From assembly GCA_900540205.1 (NCBI GenBank), contig UQER01000004.1:1-64000 (forward strand): 64,000 nucleotides of DNA. The letters run 5' to 3'. This document shows, in pieces, positions 59,433 to 64,000 of this stretch (positions are counted from its first letter, which is position 1; the number at the start of each line of letters is the position of its first letter). The notes under the pieces were generated by a model. That model was not told where the DNA came from. It was given only the letters and a program-made list of their open reading frames with translations, and did no database searches. The position numbers were made by a program, and so were the translations under genes. Origin of the DNA: an uncultured Porphyromonadaceae bacterium. Lineage in GTDB: Bacteria; Bacteroidota; Bacteroidia; Bacteroidales; Muribaculaceae.

Positions 59433-60413
59433 ATGAAACATTCCGCTATTACATTGTTTTTGTTGGGCGCTTTGCTGCTGACGGGTTGCGGGCACAACGG
59501 CCATGTAGCCACCTCGGTAGCCGGTGCCACGGATGCCGCTGCCGGAGATGATGTCTGGGAAACCAAATATTATAAAAACGGTGTGTTCAGAACCGACGGT
59601 CAGATCTACTCGGTATTTCATTCCGATGACTGGATTTTAGGTATGTCGGGCAACCGCATGATTGAATCGTCGGATATGGTCCACTGGCTCAGAATGGGGC
59701 GCAAAGCGTTCAGCACCGACGAGTTTCAGGTTGCCGATTCATCAGGGCTGGATATAGTCCGTATAGGCGACAAATACGTCATGGCCTATGTGGCCACCGA
59801 CGGGAGTATCGGCGTCGCCGAATCGCTGCGCATTCGCGGGCCTTACCATAACAGCCGCACATTGCTTGCCAAGGGAGGGGAGATGGCCTACGGCAATCCC
59901 GCGTTTTTCTGTGAGGGAGAGACACGCTGGCTTCTCTGGGACACACCACAGGGCATCGCCATCGGGAAATTCGAGTGGAATGAGACAGCCCCCAAGGTAA
60001 TGGACAGGAAGCAAATCGGAAGCAACAGTTTCCGTGCTCCGAAAATCATATGCAAAAACGGGATGTATTATCTCTGGGCTACGATTCGCGACCGCAAAGG
60101 CGGTATTGCCGTGGGACGCTCCAAGCAGCTCGAAGGGCCGTATTATACTTCCGACGGAATACCCATGGACACCGGCGGACAACAGGTCGTACCTACCGTG
60201 ATTCCCAATTCCGAATTCTCGTGCATCGGCAACGGGTCTGATATTATCACCGACAACAATAACGACGACTGGATTATTTATCATGCGCGCACGAATCTCG
60301 CCGGCGAGCTGAGTACGGTGCTGATGCTCGACAAGATTATGTGGGACAACGGATGGCCCGTGATGAGTAAACTCCATGCGTCGGTTGCCGCGCAGAGACA
60401 GCCGAGATTTTAA
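59433..60413 (+). CDS. GH43-like lipoprotein lacking recognisable catalytic residues
   Basis: A 326-residue lipoprotein with lipobox LTGC (Cys19). Beta-propeller blades are recognisable: DIVRIGDKYVMAYVATDGS, GNPAFFCEGETRWLLWDT, FRAPKIICKNGMYYLWATIR and IITDNNNDDWIIYHAR, with the GH43-like segment LEGPYYTSDGIPM. The expected catalytic sites seem changed. No Asp-Pro base motif is found near the N-terminus, the third-blade DP is NP (Asn155), and the EGP acid motif is RAP (about 201-203). It is located where a surface glycan-binding protein often sits, so it may bind rather than cut glycan. It could also be a distinct clan F/J/P-type enzyme with other catalytic residues. Confidence 0.65.
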   Translation: MKHSAITLFLLGALLLTGCGHNGHVATSVAGATDAAAGDDVWETKYYKNGVFRTDGQIYSVFHSDDWILGMSGNRMIESSDMVHWLRMGRKAFSTDEFQVADSSGLDIVRIGDKYVMAYVATDGSIGVAESLRIRGPYHNSRTLLAKGGEMAYGNPAFFCEGETRWLLWDTPQGIAIGKFEWNETAPKVMDRKQIGSNSFRAPKIICKNGMYYLWATIRDRKGGIAVGRSKQLEGPYYTSDGIPMDTGGQQVVPTVIPNSEFSCIGNGSDIITDNNNDDWIIYHARTNLAGELSTVLMLDKIMWDNGWPVMSKLHASVAAQRQPRF

Positions 60414-60438
60414 GGAACTACCGTAAGAGAATAGAATT

Positions 60439-62001
60439 ATGGATCTGATGAAAGCGTGTGTGCTGACGTGTGCAATGACCATGATGTCGACCCACGCGCA
60501 GGGAGCCGTTAAGCTTCCGGCGATGTGGAGCAGCGACATGGTACTCCAGCAGCAGAGTGAGGCGCGTTTCGTCGGAAAAGCCACACCGGGAGCCGACGTG
60601 ACAATTGTGGCGCAGTGGCAGAAAACACCCCTCACGGTAAAAGCCGGTGCCGACGGACGCTGGTCGGCCAAAATAAAAACACCTGAAGGCGGCAAGAAAA
60701 GCTACACCCTGGAATTCACCGACGGAGCCGACGGAGAATCGCTGACGCTCGAAAACATCGTCATAGGCGAGGTGTGGCTCTGCTCGGGCCAATCGAATAT
60801 GGAAATGCCCGTTGCCGGGTGGGGAAAGGTCAAGGACTACGAAAAGGAAATGGCCGCAGCCGACGCCTACCCGTGGGTGAGACTGCTGCATGTGAAACGC
60901 CACACCTCTGTCCTGCCGAGGGAGGATACCGTGATCGACAACGGAGGAGGATGGCGGGTGTGCTCGCCCGAGGCAGTGGAACACTTCTCGGCCATAGGCT
61001 ACTTCTTCGGCCGACAGATGGAGGGGGAACTCGATGTGCCGATAGGCATTATCGACTGCACTTGGGGAGGTTCGCCGGTCGAGTGCTGGGTAAGCTATCA
61101 GACCCTGAGCCGTGGCAGCGGCTTCGAGGGAGTAGTGCTCGATTTCATGAGGAAAGGGATGGACGAGCAGTCGATACGCCGCTATTATCAGGCGCTGGTC
61201 GACAGTGCCTCCGCGGGTAAAGATTTCCGTCCGGAGGTCCATCCCGACGCCTACGCCCACAAAAGCGGATTTCCCGCAACAGTCGACAACGACGGATTCC
61301 TCCCCTGTGAGCTGTTCAACGCCATGCTTCTGCCGCTTACACGGATGGACATCCGCGGGGTGCTCTGGTATCAGGGTGAACAGAATGCAGACCGCCCCGA
61401 CCAGTATGCGTGTCTGTTTCCGGCGATGATCGCCGAATGGCGTACGCTTTGGTCGAACCCCTGTATGCCGTTCTATTTCGTTCAACTCGCAAACTACCGC
61501 GACCAAAAGGAGGTGGAACCACACTCCGAATGGGGCTATCTGCGCGAGGCGCAGGCCTCCGCACTCCATCTGCCGGCAACAGGAATGGCCATAGCCACCG
61601 ACGTCGGAGAGGCCAAAGACATTCACCCCAAAAACAAGCAGGAAGTGGCCCGCAGGCTGGCGTTGCTGGCGCTCAACCGTACATATGGTAAGAATGTGGT
61701 ATGCTCCGCTCCGGAATATGTCGGCTACACTATAGTCGGAAATGAGATTCATATCGATTTCAACGCCAAAGCGGCCGATTTCGCACAGACCGACGGGGAG
61801 ATCGACGGATTTATAATCGCCGGACACGACGGGCGCTTTTACAAAGGTGTGGCGCGCAAGGAAGGCGACCGCATTGCCGTGAGTTCGCCCGAGGTAAAAT
61901 ATCCTGTCGCCGTGAGATATTGTTGGGCCGACAATCCGAAAATCGGATTGCGGGGGAAGACGGGATTGCCTGTGGCGCCATTCCGCACCGACAATTGGTA
62001 A
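60439..62001 (+). CDS. sialate O-acetylesterase-family SGNH esterase
   Basis: A secreted carbohydrate esterase of 520 residues with a signal peptide to about 22. The SASA/SGNH core shows the nucleophile motif GEVWLCSGQSNMEMP (Ser119), and the distal catalytic DxxH motif AKDIHPKNKQEVARR near residue 395. The N-terminal 100 residues form a beta-sandwich typical of family members in Bacteroidetes. The family removes acetyl groups from sialic acids or from plant polysaccharides such as xylan or pectin. In a locus with GH43 and GH36 enzymes either is possible. It starts 25 bp after the GH43-like gene. Confidence 0.87.
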   Translation: MDLMKACVLTCAMTMMSTHAQGAVKLPAMWSSDMVLQQQSEARFVGKATPGADVTIVAQWQKTPLTVKAGADGRWSAKIKTPEGGKKSYTLEFTDGADGESLTLENIVIGEVWLCSGQSNMEMPVAGWGKVKDYEKEMAAADAYPWVRLLHVKRHTSVLPREDTVIDNGGGWRVCSPEAVEHFSAIGYFFGRQMEGELDVPIGIIDCTWGGSPVECWVSYQTLSRGSGFEGVVLDFMRKGMDEQSIRRYYQALVDSASAGKDFRPEVHPDAYAHKSGFPATVDNDGFLPCELFNAMLLPLTRMDIRGVLWYQGEQNADRPDQYACLFPAMIAEWRTLWSNPCMPFYFVQLANYRDQKEVEPHSEWGYLREAQASALHLPATGMAIATDVGEAKDIHPKNKQEVARRLALLALNRTYGKNVVCSAPEYVGYTIVGNEIHIDFNAKAADFAQTDGEIDGFIIAGHDGRFYKGVARKEGDRIAVSSPEVKYPVAVRYCWADNPKIGLRGKTGLPVAPFRTDNW

Positions 62002-62027
62002 CTGAATTATACAAAGAGTAAATACCG

Positions 62028-63860
62028 ATGAATATTAGCAGGATATTGACGGGAATGGTGCTTGTGGCGACGTGCGCCACGCAGGCGATAGCCATCCACC
62101 GGACCGTAAAACTGGATAGCGCCGGAGAGGTGTGGCTTACTTGCCCCGACAGCAACGGCTGGACCTTCCAGATGACCCGGCGCACCCACGGCAATCGCGA
62201 GGTAGCGGTAATCGAGATGAAAGCCGACAGCGCCACGGTTCCTCCGCGTTTCAGCGTGGGCTTCAATGTGCCGCTGGGCGAAATCGGCTATCTGTGGCAT
62301 GCCGGTGACGACGGCCGATGCCATCTTGTGCCCTCGTGGCTAAAAAAATACACTAGCGACATAGCGTCAGGCATACCGCTCTACACGCTTCTCGATAGCG
62401 AGAACACTAACCGGCTTACATTCGCCGTTTCCGAGCCGTTCCGGCGGATTGAGACGAAAGTCGGCGCACTGGAGGATAACGCCCGTGTGGAGGGAGAACT
62501 CAGTTTCTTCACTCAACCCGAGGCTCCGTTAAGCCGATACCATGTCGAGATAATGTTTGACGCCGGCAACCGCTTTTACGGCCACGCCATAGCAGACGCT
62601 ACCGACTGGATAATGGACTGCTGCGGCATAAAAGCCGCTCCGGTACCCGAAGCCGCATTCGATCCGTTGTATTCGAGCTGGTATCAGTTCCACCAGGATA
62701 TGACGGCTGCCGACATCGAAGCCGAGATCCGGCTGGCAGCACGTCTGGGAATGAAAAACATTATCGTCGACGACGGATGGCAGACCGGCGACAACAACCG
62801 TGGGTACGCCTACTGCGGCGACTGGGAAGTATTTGAAGGCAAATTCCCCGATATGTCCGCACACGTGGCCCGTGTGCACGATGCCGGAATGCGCTACATG
62901 ATGTGGTATTCAGTGCCCTACGTCGGCGTGAACAGCCGAAACCATCAGCGCTTCAAGGGAATGTATCTTACCGACGACAGAACGACCGACGTGCTCGATC
63001 CACGTTTCCCCGAGGTGAGAGAATTCCTTAGCGGCATTTATGAGAATGCATTGCGCGACTGGAATCTCGACGGTCTGAAACTCGACTTTATCGACCGCTT
63101 CAAATTTACCGGTGAAGACCCTGCCGTGGCTCAGAACTACGCCGGGCGCGACATAAAATCGCTGCCGGCGGCTGTCGACACGCTGATGAACGGCATAAGC
63201 CGTCGGCTTCGAGCCATCAATCCCGATGTGCTCATAGAGTTCCGACAGGAATATATCGGACCCGCAATCAGGCAATACGGCAACATGCTGCGTGCCAACG
63301 ACTGCCCGTGTGACGCCGAAGGTAACCGCCGCCGTGTGGCAACGCTGCGCATGACTTCGGGCAACACCGCCGTGCACTCCGATATGCTCGAATGGAACGT
63401 CAGCGATGCTCCCGAGGCAGCTGCCCGCCATGTGCTTTCGGCGATTTTCGGAGTGGTGCAGTATTCCATGATGCTGCGCACTCTGCCTCAGGAGCATCTG
63501 GCGATGATTCAGCACTGGATGGGGTTCAGCCAGAAGCACCGCAAAACGCTTTTGCGGAGTGATTTCAGAGCTCTGTATCCCCAGTCGGGTTATCCGGTGA
63601 TTGAGGCGGAGAGTGACGATGAGCTGATAGTGGGGTCGTATAGCAGCGGCAACATAGTAAGCGTGGGCGATGTGGATAAACCGGTCTACCTGCTCAACGC
63701 CACGGGGCGCGGTTCAATGGCCGTGGAGCTTGCCCGGCAGCCTGTGTCGGCCGAGGTCTATGACACATTCGGCAATCTCACCGCCAAAATCCGTCCGGAT
63801 AAAGGGTTGGGTCGCATAGAGGTGCCCCGAAGCGGCTATGTGAAACTCAACTACGAATGA
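62028..63860 (+). CDS. GH36-like alpha-galactosidase (clan GH-D)
   Basis: A secreted glycoside hydrolase of 610 residues with a signal peptide to about 22. An N-terminal beta-sandwich (about 25-205) precedes the (beta/alpha)8 barrel. Barrel features are SSWYQFHQDMTAADIEAEIR, NIIVDDGWQTGDN (Asp248-Asp249), DGLKLDFIDRFKF with probable nucleophile Asp353, and LRANDCPCDAEGNRR with a candidate acid/base Asp425. A C-terminal beta domain ends the protein. It is expected to remove terminal alpha-galactosyl or alpha-N-acetylgalactosaminyl residues. It begins 26 bp after the esterase gene, and the next gene overlaps its stop codon. Confidence 0.82.
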   Translation: MNISRILTGMVLVATCATQAIAIHRTVKLDSAGEVWLTCPDSNGWTFQMTRRTHGNREVAVIEMKADSATVPPRFSVGFNVPLGEIGYLWHAGDDGRCHLVPSWLKKYTSDIASGIPLYTLLDSENTNRLTFAVSEPFRRIETKVGALEDNARVEGELSFFTQPEAPLSRYHVEIMFDAGNRFYGHAIADATDWIMDCCGIKAAPVPEAAFDPLYSSWYQFHQDMTAADIEAEIRLAARLGMKNIIVDDGWQTGDNNRGYAYCGDWEVFEGKFPDMSAHVARVHDAGMRYMMWYSVPYVGVNSRNHQRFKGMYLTDDRTTDVLDPRFPEVREFLSGIYENALRDWNLDGLKLDFIDRFKFTGEDPAVAQNYAGRDIKSLPAAVDTLMNGISRRLRAINPDVLIEFRQEYIGPAIRQYGNMLRANDCPCDAEGNRRRVATLRMTSGNTAVHSDMLEWNVSDAPEAAARHVLSAIFGVVQYSMMLRTLPQEHLAMIQHWMGFSQKHRKTLLRSDFRALYPQSGYPVIEAESDDELIVGSYSSGNIVSVGDVDKPVYLLNATGRGSMAVELARQPVSAEVYDTFGNLTAKIRPDKGLGRIEVPRSGYVKLNYE

Positions 63861-64000
63861 CCATGGAATTTATGAAACTGACATTGGCGCTAACGGGGCT
63901 GTTCCTTGCCATTCCGGCCATCGGCGCCCAAGAACCGACGCCCGAACGCAATGTAAAACTCACAATGGGGCCGGAGCATGTTATCGTGAGAGGCATACGC
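63857..64000 (+). CDS. start of a further secreted protein of the locus, truncated by the window end
   Basis: Forty-eight codons are visible. The ATG at 63857 overlaps the GH36-like stop codon (ATGA); alternative starts lie in frame at 63863 and 63872. The product begins with a signal peptide, KLTLALTGLFLAIPAIGAQ, followed by EPTPERNVKLTMGPEHVIVR. The family cannot be assigned from so short a stretch. Its close coupling suggests another enzyme or binding protein of the same locus. Confidence 0.7.
   Translation, partial: MTMEFMKLTLALTGLFLAIPAIGAQEPTPERNVKLTMGPEHVIVRGIR

Overview
The window looks like chromosome from a GC-rich member of the Bacteroidales, most likely a gut Muribaculaceae-type bacterium. 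Evidence: a polysaccharide utilisation locus with SusC/SusD genes, several promoters of the Bacteroidetes form TAnnTTTG, no visible Shine-Dalgarno sequences, and secreted proteins ending in a sorting-type beta domain. The genus is an inference; no rRNA or tRNA gene is present to anchor it.

Bases 1-13,700 hold mostly housekeeping genes on the minus strand: prfB-lysS (RF2 and LysRS), a very large secreted C10 cysteine peptidase, then a DUF3467 gene, cysS and a RecD/Dda-like helicase in one run. A plus-strand K+/H+ or Na+/H+ antiporter follows a short structured leader. A 450-bp mosaic of inverted repeats separates it from a minus-strand glycogen operon (debranching enzyme, glycosyltransferase, GH57 amylase; 13.7-18.4 kb). 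Next come tadA, a long AddA-like helicase-nuclease and an AT-rich two-gene cassette (methyltransferase plus DUF1848).

Bases 24.8-32.7 kb are plus-strand: phoH-purC-ubiE, a second copy of the short leader element, a perfect 28-bp inverted repeat, an AlkD-like repair gene and nifJ. From 32.9 to 37.0 kb is a minus-strand pair of secreted proteins (RCC1/leucine-rich repeat fusion, and a PKD-type protein), divergent from a TPR/LuxR-like membrane regulator. Then come a lone lectin-like domain protein, an MFS exporter, an AT-rich RhuM-type gene, pgi, a DUF418 membrane protein, a U32-family gene, and a LOG / cobalamin adenosyltransferase / DUF2795 run.

From about 48.1 kb to the end is a polysaccharide utilisation locus, all on the plus strand: a secreted module protein, two tandem GH43 enzymes, an ECF sigma factor, a FecR anti-sigma factor, SusC with an STN domain, SusD, a GH43-like lipoprotein without the usual catalytic residues, a sialate O-acetylesterase-family esterase, a GH36-like alpha-galactosidase and the start of another secreted protein. 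The expected circuit is trans-envelope signalling: substrate at SusC-STN, then FecR, then sigma, then locus transcription. The glycan is not identified. GH43 plus GH36 plus an esterase fits a decorated galactan or arabinogalactan, while ECF/FecR control is often seen for host-glycan loci.

The items most worth follow-up are the duplicated short RNA/leader element, the families of inverted-repeat elements, the catalytic-residue-poor GH43 homologue, the module shared between a free protein and a GH43 enzyme, the DUF1848 protein with its iron-sulfur motif at the wrong end, and four genes whose promoter spacing predicts leaderless mRNAs.
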